Source: an uncultured Erysipelotrichaceae bacterium (GTDB lineage Bacteria; Bacillota_I; Bacilli_A; Erysipelotrichales; Erysipelotrichaceae). Taken from it: a DNA stretch of 6,466 nucleotides. A program made the position numbers and the translations under genes. This document shows positions 1 through 5,740 of this stretch, in pieces. The first letter of the stretch is position 1, and each line of letters begins with the position of its first letter. The stretch is from positions 1-6,466 of the forward strand of contig CAJKOS010000105.1 of NCBI GenBank assembly GCA_905201565.1. The letters are read 5' to 3'. The notes under the pieces were generated by a model. The model was given only the letters and a program-made list of their open reading frames with translations, made no database searches and had not been told where the DNA came from.

Positions 1-36
1 AATGTCTGGTTGAACACTTACAGTAACAGATGTCAT
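1..36 (-). CDS. 5' end of a gene running off the window; possibly a ribbon-helix-helix antitoxin
   Basis: An ATG at 36-34 opens a frame reading MTSVTVSVQPDI to the window edge. A strong Shine-Dalgarno, GGGGGAGA at 48-41, sits 5 nt upstream, and a possible promoter lies at 85-58, so a real start is well supported although only 12 codons are visible. The alternating beta-strand-like opening (TVSVQPDI) resembles the N-terminal strand of ribbon-helix-helix antitoxins such as RelB/DinJ or CopG relatives. That identity is inference from a very short stretch and could be wrong. It is on the same strand as the EIIC gene but about 200 bp downstream with its own signals, so it is probably a separate unit. 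Confidence 0.6.
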   Translation of the reverse strand, partial: MTSVTVSVQPDI

Positions 37-57
37 TTGTTCTCCCCCTTTCTCGAT

Positions 58-85
58 ATACTATTTATGAATTCTAAGTTATCAA
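58..85 (-). promoter_or_regulatory. Possible promoter for the gene starting at 36
   Basis: On the minus strand TTGATA (85-80) is followed after 16 bp by TAGTAT (63-58), a 5/6 and a 4/6 match to the sigma-A boxes. Transcription would begin near 51, just ahead of the Shine-Dalgarno at 48-41. The remainder of 37-234, between this gene and the EIIC stop, shows no gene and no clear T-tailed hairpin. Confidence 0.35.
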
Positions 86-234
86 TAATATAGCATGTAT
101 AAAGCAACTATTTTCTATCCCATGCACATATCACACATTCAAATTAGCATCAAAGTACACACAATTCCACAGCAATCTTTTCGTTCGTTTTCAAGGCACT
201 TCTCATCATCACATTATGCTTCCACTGCTGTGTG

Positions 235-1341
235 TCACTTATTCTTTTTTGCAAATGGGAGATACACTACCATACTGACAACAACATTCAAAAGCACAAG
301 AAGTACTGCCCTGTAATCCAGGAAACAGGAACCAAGTGCACCAAGTGGTGCAGGTAATACCCATGGCATCATGGCAACAGGTGCATATACCATACCCTGT
401 GCAATAGCAAAGTAGCTGATAGCGGAAAGTATTATTGGTACACCAACAAAAGGAACAACCATTCTCTTGTTATGTACAATTGGTAGCCCAAAGATAACTT
501 CTTCATTGATGTTGAATATGCCACCTTTCAGAGCACCTTTGGCAAAGCTCTTAACCTTGGAAAACAAGAGATAATCCAATACCAATCCAAGTGTAGAACC
601 ACTGCCACCAATCCAGATAAACCACTGATAGAAAGACTCTGAAGTAACAAATGGCAATGCACTGCCTGTAGACCATGCACTGAAGTTTGCAAGACTCATA
701 TAGACCCAGAAGGGTCTTGCAACAACGGCAATGAGTTCTGCCCCATGTATACCACTTGCCCAGCTGATACAAGTACCCGCAACAATGAGACAAACTACCG
801 GAAAGCTGTCCATAATACCAGCAAGGAATGTGAAACACACCCTGATAACATCAAACAAACCATTCCCAACAAACAACAAAACACTTCCAGCAATAACCAT
901 CAACACATATGGAAGAATCTGTACAAAATACGATGTTACACCATCAGGAATCCATTCACTTTTCCATTTCACTGTATGACATACATCCTGCAAGGAACCC
1001 ATGAGAAGACCTGTAATCATCCATACAGGCATTTCCATTGCGGGGTCTGATAACCTGTCCCATGAAAACAAGAGACAAAAGAAAACAGTCATGATACCAG
1101 TCACAGGAGAATTGTCTCCAATACCAGTACTCACAGCATATGTCATAGCTGCCATCATGATGACAATAGCAATCCTGCTCATCAAATACACACTCTCATA
1201 CGGCAGGAAATGTACCATGACCATAAAGAACAGACACATACATATCCAGAAAGGAATCATTTCTGATAATCCCTTTGTCAAAGAAACAATATGTTTCTCT
1301 GTATTCACATATTCTGCTATTTTGCTTATTTTATCATCCAT
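235..1341 (-). CDS. PTS sugar transporter subunit EIIC, Lac/cellobiose (CelB-like) family
   Basis: A polytopic membrane protein of 368 residues that would form the sugar channel of a phosphotransferase system, most like the lactose/cellobiose/diacetylchitobiose EIIC family. Family signatures are the GIHG loop at residues 197-200, the IGGSG segment near 244-248 and the NINEEVIFGLPIVHN motif at 277-291. In the family the Glu of NINEP and the His of GIHG contact sugar; both are kept, but the usual Pro after the Glu is Glu here. Many hydrophobic segments fill the protein. It is shorter than the usual 420-450 residues, mainly in the N-terminal half. The ATG at 1341 has GGAGAGGAAG at 1358-1349, 7 nt away. 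No EIIA or EIIB gene is in the window, so it would need partners from elsewhere. It lies 28 bp downstream of the ATPase gene and is probably co-transcribed with it. The specific sugar cannot be read from sequence. Confidence 0.9.
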   Translation of the reverse strand: MDDKISKIAEYVNTEKHIVSLTKGLSEMIPFWICMCLFFMVMVHFLPYESVYLMSRIAIVIMMAAMTYAVSTGIGDNSPVTGIMTVFFCLLFSWDRLSDPAMEMPVWMITGLLMGSLQDVCHTVKWKSEWIPDGVTSYFVQILPYVLMVIAGSVLLFVGNGLFDVIRVCFTFLAGIMDSFPVVCLIVAGTCISWASGIHGAELIAVVARPFWVYMSLANFSAWSTGSALPFVTSESFYQWFIWIGGSGSTLGLVLDYLLFSKVKSFAKGALKGGIFNINEEVIFGLPIVHNKRMVVPFVGVPIILSAISYFAIAQGMVYAPVAMMPWVLPAPLGALGSCFLDYRAVLLVLLNVVVSMVVYLPFAKKNK

Positions 1342-1369
1342 TGTTTATCTTCCTCTCCAATATAATTCA

Positions 1370-2779
1370 TCATTTCAAATCACTGGTAAACCAACGCATC
1401 ATATCATCGTAATCCACAAGGAATACGTTTCCTTTTTCTTTTGCTGATGCAATGCACCCTTTTGTAAATCCATTTTTAGCAAACAAATAGAGAAATGTAT
1501 GTTTATACGAAAACAACTGACTACGTCTTTCAAGTGTTTCCAAAACCTGTTTATCTACCGGTTCATTTGTCCACTTGCATTCACCAAACAATGCAGCATC
1601 TTTATCCTGCACAGCCATAATATCAATTTCTTCCTGGCGCTTATTTACCGGATCATTCCCCCACCATCTTCCAATGGAAGAAAACAGTACCGGGCATTCT
1701 CCAGCAATCATCTTTTCCCAAAGATACTGCTTTGATATTTCTTCAAAAACGCTTCCCATATAATCATTAAAATATGGTTCTATGCGTTTGTAGACAACAT
1801 CAGTTGCACCACGCATAATCAATGAAGAATTCTCCGGAATAAAACGATACCAGAATCTAAACATCGGATCAGCTATCAAATAAATCCCTTTATTATCCAT
1901 CGCACTTCCATATGGCATTTCTTTCTGTACGATGCCAAGGGATATCAGATTCCTCAAATAGTGTGCACAAACATTCGTCGGCTCTCCTGCTTTAGAAGAT
2001 ATTTTCGACATCCGGGTTGCACCACCCGCAATAGCTGATATCACTGCATTGTAGATAGTTGGTTCACGGACTTCTTGTTTGAGTAGATTTTCTGGTTCTT
2101 CAAACAACATGGCCATGGGGTTCAAATATGTATTTTTGATATTATCTTCAATCCCAACATCCTCATTTATTTGTTGAAGGTACTGTGGAGTCCCACCATA
2201 AATGCCATAAATATAGGCCAATTGTTCATGATCAAAGTTATGAAAAAACCGACAAACACTACGATATTCAAATGGTAATACTTTCATCTGAGCAGTCCTT
2301 CTTCCATAGAGGGGAGACTTATAGGAAAGAACCTGATCTTCCATATAAGACATAGAAGAGCCGCATAAAACGAGCATCAGCTTCGAAGTAGCTTTATGCA
2401 TATCTATCAGCATTTGAACTGTTGAGGCAAGGCTTTTTGAAGATTTTGCAACATAGGGATATTCATCTATAGCAAGTACAAGTCTTTCATTTTCCGCAAG
2501 TTGAAACACATACTCCAACGCAGCTTGAAAAGAACCGAAAGACACATCAGGAATATCTTCTCTGCAAAATTGCATAATGCTTTTGCTGAAATTATCCAGG
2601 TTCTGCTTTTCATTACTTTCAACTCCCATGAAGTAGATTGACTTTTTATCCTCGAGAAACGCATTGATCAGCGTTGTCTTTCCCACTCTTCTACGACCAT
2701 ATATGACAACAAATTCAAAGCTATCACTTGCATACAATTTATTCAAAGATAACAACTCTTTCTCTCTTCCAACAAACAT
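1370..2779 (-). CDS. Archaeal-type AAA+ ATPase with C-terminal DUF234 (PD-(D/E)XK-like) domain
   Basis: A cytoplasmic ATPase of 469 residues, full length for its family (ATPase_2 plus DUF234). Walker A is GRRRVGKT at 28-35, Walker B is LVLAIDEYPY at 100-109 with the DE pair at 105-106, a sensor-1-like LCGSS lies at 138-142, and SPLYGRR at 155-161 supplies a candidate arginine finger. GGTPQYL at 195-201 is typical of the group. A winged-helix segment at about 250-290 follows. The C-terminal part has EIDIMAV (384-390) and GECKW (399-403), matching the D...ExK core of PD-(D/E)XK nuclease-like folds. The cellular role of these solitary ATPases is not established; nuclease activity is an inference. 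The ATG at 2779 has GAGGTG at 2790-2785 with 5 nt spacing. It is transcribed from the promoter at 2830-2803, with operator-like palindromes overlapping the -35, and is followed after 28 bp by the EIIC gene. Confidence 0.9.
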   Translation of the reverse strand: MFVGREKELLSLNKLYASDSFEFVVIYGRRRVGKTTLINAFLEDKKSIYFMGVESNEKQNLDNFSKSIMQFCREDIPDVSFGSFQAALEYVFQLAENERLVLAIDEYPYVAKSSKSLASTVQMLIDMHKATSKLMLVLCGSSMSYMEDQVLSYKSPLYGRRTAQMKVLPFEYRSVCRFFHNFDHEQLAYIYGIYGGTPQYLQQINEDVGIEDNIKNTYLNPMAMLFEEPENLLKQEVREPTIYNAVISAIAGGATRMSKISSKAGEPTNVCAHYLRNLISLGIVQKEMPYGSAMDNKGIYLIADPMFRFWYRFIPENSSLIMRGATDVVYKRIEPYFNDYMGSVFEEISKQYLWEKMIAGECPVLFSSIGRWWGNDPVNKRQEEIDIMAVQDKDAALFGECKWTNEPVDKQVLETLERRSQLFSYKHTFLYLFAKNGFTKGCIASAKEKGNVFLVDYDDMMRWFTSDLK

Positions 2780-2802
2780 ACCAACACCTCATCATCAAAC
2801 AT

Positions 2803-2830
2803 AGTGTAACATCACACACACTTTAGTCAA
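2803..2830 (-). promoter_or_regulatory. Promoter of the DUF234 ATPase gene
   Basis: On the minus strand TTGACT (2830-2825) and TACACT (2808-2803) are separated by 16 bp. A TG dinucleotide at 2811-2810 makes an extended -10 (TGTTACACT). The predicted start, near 2796, lies shortly before the GAGGTG ribosome site at 2790-2785. The -35 box overlaps the inner operator-like palindrome, so a bound protein should block it. Confidence 0.6.
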
Positions 2831-2856
2831 GTATATTTGAGTCAACTATAGTTGAC
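2827..2856. promoter_or_regulatory. Two tandem palindromic operator-like sites, TCAANTATANTTGA
   Basis: Site 1 is a perfect 16-bp palindrome, GTCAACTATAGTTGAC, at 2841-2856. Site 2, TCAAGTATATTTGA at 2827-2840, has the same TCAANTATANTTGA pattern with one mismatched pair. The 14-bp cores (2842-2855 and 2827-2840) are separated by one base, so their centres are 15 bp apart. They cover and flank the -35 box of the ATPase promoter. The TTGA/TCAA palindrome style resembles operators of MarR-family repressors (inference). No MarR gene is present in the window. Confidence 0.6.
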
Positions 2857-2952
2857 CATAAACAATCCAGCATTCATTCCATAGCAGAACTCTCAGAAAC
2901 AGTCATAACGACTACACAAAAACACTTGGTCGTCACCACTTTCAGTTGTATC

Positions 2953-2980
2953 CACAATGAGTATTTGAAGCATCATTGTG
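2953..2980. other. Hairpin at the 3' end of the RpiR-like gene
   Basis: CACAATGA (2953-2960) and TCATTGTG (2973-2980) form a perfect 8-bp stem with a 12-nt loop. One arm includes the TGA stop at 2975-2973. No T-run follows on the minus strand, so it is not a standard intrinsic terminator. It may be a weak RNA structure or chance. Confidence 0.3.
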
Positions 2981-3647
2981 TATAGCCAATAATCATTTCT
3001 GCACACAACTGCATCAGTCTTTTCTGTACCAGAAATGTATTATGCTCCTGTACAGTCAGCACATGCATAGAATGGTTACGGTTATCGTTTCTTCCTATAA
3101 AGTACTTCAACCTTGTCTTCATAACAGTTGTCATATCATAATCCATTGACACTAACATTTGAAACTCATAGGGAGAACGAAACGGGTCAATGAACAATAC
3201 AAGTTCCTGATTTCCTGTATGTTCTAATGATGACCTTGTAAACACCTGTGTCCTGATTCTTTTATGGTCATCTAAACATAGTTCAACAAACGGAGAAAAG
3301 CAGCTTCCGAAGTCTTCAGATGACAAGAGGAGAATGTCATTCACCTGTTTTGCGTCTTCCACAAACTCCTTTACTTCTTCCATGCCATGTTTGCTATACA
3401 GCTTTTCTCGTTTGAGAAATTGCATTGCTTCTGTGTGGAGTACAGCTCTGCCCGTATGCATTTCTACATATTCTTTTTCCAGTTTCAAAGATTCTTTGAA
3501 CGAAGAAAAGGAATTCCGTTTTGTAAGTCTTGCGATATATTTGGACAATGCTGATTTGACAACACCTGCCTGGTTGGCAATGGAAGTCAATGTGCTATTC
3601 TCTATTGCATCCAGGTGTGTCTGAAATGGCTCCCTTGTCAAGGACAA
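2973..3647 (-). CDS. MurR/RpiR-like HTH regulator, N-terminally short and without a clear SIS domain
   Basis: A helix-turn-helix of the RpiR (HTH_6) type spans about residues 19-56: LTSIANQAG, the recognition segment SALSKYIARL, then FSSFKESL, matching the family's usual '...GFxxFxxxL' ending. Such proteins sense phosphosugars through a C-terminal SIS domain and often control PTS genes. Here residues 100-160 keep only a faint strand-helix pattern (NDILLLSSEDFG, ELVLFIDPF), and no SIS glycine/serine signature is visible. The start is uncertain. The frame opens after a TAG at 3686-3684, and the only usable start codons near the N-terminus are TTG at 3647 or 3641, neither with a Shine-Dalgarno. 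About 25 residues that normally precede the HTH are missing. It may be a decayed gene, or may be translated after the upstream gene whose stop lies 71 bp away. A role in regulating the nearby EIIC is possible but unproven. Confidence 0.6.
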   Translation of the reverse strand: MSLTREPFQTHLDAIENSTLTSIANQAGVVKSALSKYIARLTKRNSFSSFKESLKLEKEYVEMHTGRAVLHTEAMQFLKREKLYSKHGMEEVKEFVEDAKQVNDILLLSSEDFGSCFSPFVELCLDDHKRIRTQVFTRSSLEHTGNQELVLFIDPFRSPYEFQMLVSMDYDMTTVMKTRLKYFIGRNDNRNHSMHVLTVQEHNTFLVQKRLMQLCAEMIIGYTQ

Positions 3648-3718
3648 AATATTGACAGTTAAGAACCATTTGCCTGTGAGGTTCTATACCCTGTGTGACA
3701 GTAAACAGCTGAGCTTTT

Positions 3719-4225
3719 TCATTCGTTTATTGAATATTCATCCCTCAATGTATCAATAGCATCATACGGAAACATTTCTGCACATCCTTCATTCTCTTCC
3801 ATGATCTGAATCATTTTCTCAACGATTCGAATCTCTTGTACACTATGGTCAACTTCTCCGCTTTCATCTTTGCAATGAACAATCTGTTCCGGATATCTTT
3901 CCATCATAGCTTCATCATAAATATCCAATTTCCTGTAGATCTTACGCATGCCATTAGTGAAAGAAAACTCATTGTCATCATCAGGGTCACCAAGTGTGTG
4001 GTATAACGTTCTCAGTTCATGGAGAATACTTTCTTCACTGATATCTAGTGGTACATAAACCCTGACATTATCATCTGGAAGAACACCACCTTCAGAAATT
4101 GTTTTACCAGTCTTTGCTTTCTCGAAATCAGGCAAATAATCAAAGGTGTCAACAGCTGTTATATTTGGGTCATTAACGACAAACACCTCACTCAAATCTA
4201 CAGTACTTATTTTCATAATTACCAA
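3719..4225 (-). CDS. Unrecognised acidic protein, 168 residues
   Basis: I do not recognise a named domain. The sequence is rich in Asp and Glu, has no membrane segment or signal peptide, and so is probably cytoplasmic. Notable parts are VRVYVPLDISEESILHEL (about 54-71), an acidic DPDDDNEFSF stretch (81-90), KLDIYDEAM (98-106), and a C-terminal helix-like region with CAEMFPYDAIDTLRDEY (about 148-164). The start is probably TTG at 4225, because AGGAG at 4236-4232 is 6 nt from it. The ATG at 4216 would give a 165-residue protein but sits about 15 nt from that ribosome site. A perfect TATAAT lies at 4251-4246. The RpiR-like gene follows after 71 bp on the same strand and may be co-transcribed. 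Reading-frame integrity, ribosome site and promoter box argue for a real gene; its function is unknown. Confidence 0.7.
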   Translation of the reverse strand: MVIMKISTVDLSEVFVVNDPNITAVDTFDYLPDFEKAKTGKTISEGGVLPDDNVRVYVPLDISEESILHELRTLYHTLGDPDDDNEFSFTNGMRKIYRKLDIYDEAMMERYPEQIVHCKDESGEVDHSVQEIRIVEKMIQIMEENEGCAEMFPYDAIDTLRDEYSINE

Positions 4226-4231
4226 TACAAT

Positions 4232-4236
4232 CTCCT
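4232..4236 (-). promoter_or_regulatory. Ribosome binding site favouring a TTG start at 4225
   Basis: AGGAG on the minus strand ends 6 nt before TTG 4225-4223 and about 15 nt before ATG 4216-4214. The spacing favours the TTG. No other purine-rich site precedes the ATG closely. Confidence 0.5.
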
Positions 4237-4245
4237 ATCCACCAT

Positions 4246-4251
4246 ATTATA
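4246..4251 (-). promoter_or_regulatory. Consensus -10 box upstream of the acidic protein gene
   Basis: A perfect TATAAT lies on the minus strand 10 nt ahead of the ribosome site. No good -35 is found at 16-18 bp, so the promoter would be weak or activator-dependent. Confidence 0.4.
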
Positions 4252-4348
4252 CAAACCAACAAAGCGTTTGCGGCTTAATGAATCACATAATATTTCCCAC
4301 GACCAAAACCCAAAAACAATGCCAACAAAAATACTTATCTACTGCAAT

Positions 4349-4828
4349 TTATGAACCATGATCATATAAATTATGATGTAAATCAAATGCAAGAATATGT
4401 AATATACCATTGCATTGATTTGACTTGTGGCAAACCATTCTATACATGTCTTTACTCCCAAACCGAAAAACGAAAAGTTTTGTATCTAAAGACATTTTTG
4501 GATCATATTTAGAGTAAATTGGACTATTCATATACCCTGCATCAAGTTTTTCATATCCACCAATGTTCAATTTTCTTCGCCGCGTTAATTCGAGCAAATC
4601 ACAAGAAGAAATATCTTTCAACAACTTAAGAAAATCTCTTAATACGTTATGATCATTTTTTGATTGTTCAAGTAGCGCATCAAAAGAATATTTTTTAGCA
4701 TCCGTAATGTGATTAAACTCAAATAGCAAATTACTATCTTGAAGAGCAGGACAGCTAACAGTTTTTACTCTCAGCTCTTCTCTGCTAATCTTATTATTAT
4801 CAGATTTACCTTTTAACTTTTTCCCCAT
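4349..4828 (-). CDS. Putative toxin partner of the Panacea/SocA-type antitoxin (uncharacterised)
   Basis: A 159-residue protein whose ATG (4828-4826) overlaps the antitoxin stop by one base (TAATG), implying translational coupling. I recognise no named toxin domain. The N-terminus is lysine-rich (MGKKLKGKSDNNK) and probably flexible. Residues 43-85 look helical. Residues 86-159 look mixed or beta-rich, with likely key positions in FVFRFGSKDMYRM (119-131) and the closing block LHILAFDLHHNLYDHG (143-158), rich in His, Asp and Tyr. That dense polar C-terminal block is the best candidate active or target-binding surface (inference). In Panacea-type (PanA-T) systems the antitoxin is paired with many unrelated toxins, so position rather than homology supports the call. 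No T-tailed terminator is evident downstream, and 4229-4348 holds no gene. Confidence 0.65.
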   Translation of the reverse strand: MGKKLKGKSDNNKISREELRVKTVSCPALQDSNLLFEFNHITDAKKYSFDALLEQSKNDHNVLRDFLKLLKDISSCDLLELTRRRKLNIGGYEKLDAGYMNSPIYSKYDPKMSLDTKLFVFRFGSKDMYRMVCHKSNQCNGILHILAFDLHHNLYDHGS

Positions 4829-5286
4829 TAATTATCAATGTAGTTCTCCTGAAAATATTCCTTAATTACATCTTTTCCAATAACCTGATTGCGTTCAGTT
4901 GATAACCAAGGGGTTTCAGAATGTGTCATATTCCTTAATCCCCACGCGGAATATTTACCAAAAATCTCGTACACCTCAATTAAAACAGCTTCATCTTCAG
5001 GATCAATATCTACATCGTAATCCCCACGATACGGAATCCCGTTTCCCTTGTTGCCTTTATATTCCTGATATACACTTGGAACAACCGGACCATGTTCCCA
5101 AGCCTCAATATCATCATCAAACAACGGAGTTCCCTTTAAAGCCAAATAGCAACCCTGCGCATAGTAAAGTAATTTTTGAAGCTTCAGATTGGTGATTGGA
5201 TCTGCATCCGCCTCTTCCATCTGAAGATTGTTGTAATACAAAAACCACTTAGCAATATCACTTGCTGTATATTTTGCCTCTGTCAT
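4828..5286 (-). CDS. Panacea/SocA-like (DUF4065) antitoxin
   Basis: A 152-residue cytoplasmic protein with a clear Panacea (DUF4065, SocA-like) domain. The core runs from ITNLKLQKLLYYAQG at 31-45 through IEAWEHGPVVPSVYQEYK at 60-77, with LRNMTHSETPW at 117-127 near the C-terminus. These are the most conserved blocks of the family. Family members neutralise diverse toxins, and some act as proteolytic adaptors, as SocA does in Caulobacter. Here the gene is first in a two-gene unit, with a one-base stop/start overlap with its partner. The frame could extend upstream to 5349 (173 residues), but I choose ATG 5286-5284. It has a GGGGGG ribosome site at 5301-5296, the domain begins right after it, and the promoter at 5341-5314 lies inside the longer version. 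Confidence 0.92.
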   Translation of the reverse strand: MTEAKYTASDIAKWFLYYNNLQMEEADADPITNLKLQKLLYYAQGCYLALKGTPLFDDDIEAWEHGPVVPSVYQEYKGNKGNGIPYRGDYDVDIDPEDEAVLIEVYEIFGKYSAWGLRNMTHSETPWLSTERNQVIGKDVIKEYFQENYIDN

Positions 5287-5295
5287 ATCCAAACA

Positions 5296-5301
5296 CCCCC
5301 C
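5296..5301 (-). promoter_or_regulatory. Ribosome binding site fixing the antitoxin start at 5286
   Basis: A G6 run on the minus strand ends 9 nt before ATG 5286. It excludes the longer reading frame from 5349 as the main product. Confidence 0.65.
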
Positions 5302-5313
5302 TTTTCCAATTAC

Positions 5314-5341
5314 AGTATAGTTGTCAATTATAACTTGTCTA
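5314..5341 (-). promoter_or_regulatory. Promoter of the antitoxin-toxin pair
   Basis: On the minus strand TAGACA (5341-5336; 5/6) and TATACT (5319-5314; 5/6) are 16 bp apart. Transcription would start near 5307, just upstream of the G-rich ribosome site, giving a very short leader. The spacer also holds an overlapping TATAAT (5332-5327) and TTGACA (5327-5322), so a second start site is possible. TTGTC is repeated on the plus strand at 5321-5325 and 5335-5339. Confidence 0.55.
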
Positions 5342-5650
5342 CTACTCAAAGAACATCTTCCAGAACATTAAAAAGCACAAAAAGCACAAAAATAAGTCCC
5401 CTCAACAGTCCAATAGTGTCAACCCAGACATTTCTCAGCCTGATGACATTGTCCATAAGCAAGGGCAATTGATCTTTTTACACCCATCAGCTTTTGATTT
5501 TCCAATATGATTTGTAAAACTTCACTAATTTGGCATTCGCTAACAAGTGCCATTTTACGACAACCAGGCGCGAACCACCTCAACGAAAAAGCAGAATAAT
5601 TCACAATACACACAATATGCAAAATCAATTCACAATCCACACAAGCCATA
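5342..5650. other. Gene-free stretch with short repeats and a possible gene remnant
   Basis: No gene here has both a start signal and a recognisable product. A 9-bp unit, AAAAAGCAC, occurs twice in tandem at 5370-5387 and is followed by AAAAA. A minus-strand frame at 5649-5419 (76 residues, Cys-rich at its N-terminus) has no Shine-Dalgarno. Its C-terminal part at about 5555-5419 reads plausibly protein-like (SEVLQIILENQ, VKRSIALAYGQ) and could be the tail of a decayed gene. I cannot name it. Confidence 0.4.
5598..5644. repeat. 18-bp direct repeat, two copies
   Basis: AATTCACAATNCACACAA occurs at 5598-5615 and 5627-5644, differing at one base, with a 29-bp period. The pair lies immediately before the inverted repeat that precedes the plus-strand ATPase gene. 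It could be a protein binding site or a local duplication. Confidence 0.6.
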
Positions 5651-5697
5651 TTTAACGGTACTAAAAATTAAAAAAAGCAAAGAATAGTACCGTTAAA
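5651..5697. promoter_or_regulatory. Perfect 13-bp inverted repeat upstream of the AAA_14 ATPase
   Basis: TTTAACGGTACTA (5651-5663) is the exact reverse complement of TAGTACCGTTAAA (5685-5697), with a 21-nt A-rich spacer. No T-run follows in the sense of the plus-strand gene, so it is not a typical terminator. The right arm ends where the -35 of the ATPase promoter should lie, so a paired operator (half-site centres about 34 bp apart) is the simplest reading. A mobile-element end or cruciform is the alternative. Confidence 0.55.
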
Positions 5698-5713
5698 CAC
5701 CATTTTTTGATAA

Positions 5714-5719
5714 TATACT
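5714..5719 (+). promoter_or_regulatory. Possible -10 box for the AAA_14 ATPase
   Basis: TATACT lies 21 nt before the ATG at 5741. The overlapping GATAAT (5709-5714) and TAATAT (5711-5716) are alternatives with a better leader length. No good -35 is found at 16-18 bp; the expected place is the right arm of the inverted repeat. Confidence 0.3.
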
Positions 5720-5723
5720 CATA

Positions 5724-5732
5724 GAGAGGTGA
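5724..5732 (+). promoter_or_regulatory. Ribosome binding site of the AAA_14 ATPase
   Basis: GAGAGGTGA ends 8 nt before ATG 5741. It contains the GTG at 5729 that would otherwise be read as an upstream start, so the ATG is the real start. Confidence 0.7.
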
Positions 5733-5740
5733 ACACCAAT

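Noticed and set aside
95..316. Plus-strand frames across 95-5472
   Set aside because: They overlap well-supported minus-strand genes or lack ribosome sites and protein-like composition; treated as shadows.
2911..2937. Imperfect hairpin with GTCGT-type arms downstream of the RpiR-like gene
   Set aside because: Short stem with a wobble pair, long loop and no T-run; not supportable as a terminator.
3652..3657. Perfect TTGACA on the plus strand
   Set aside because: No -10 box at 16-18 bp and no plus-strand gene downstream.
5287..5349. Longer antitoxin starting at 5349
   Set aside because: The added residues are encoded by promoter-like DNA, and the G-rich ribosome site fits ATG 5286.
5419..5649. 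76-residue minus-strand frame with an ATG at 5649
   Set aside because: No ribosome site before the ATG, and the N-terminal half is translated from the 18-bp direct repeat; not accepted as a full gene, only noted as a possible remnant.
5729..5731. GTG start for the plus-strand ATPase
   Set aside because: The GTG is part of the Shine-Dalgarno itself; ATG 5741 is correctly spaced.
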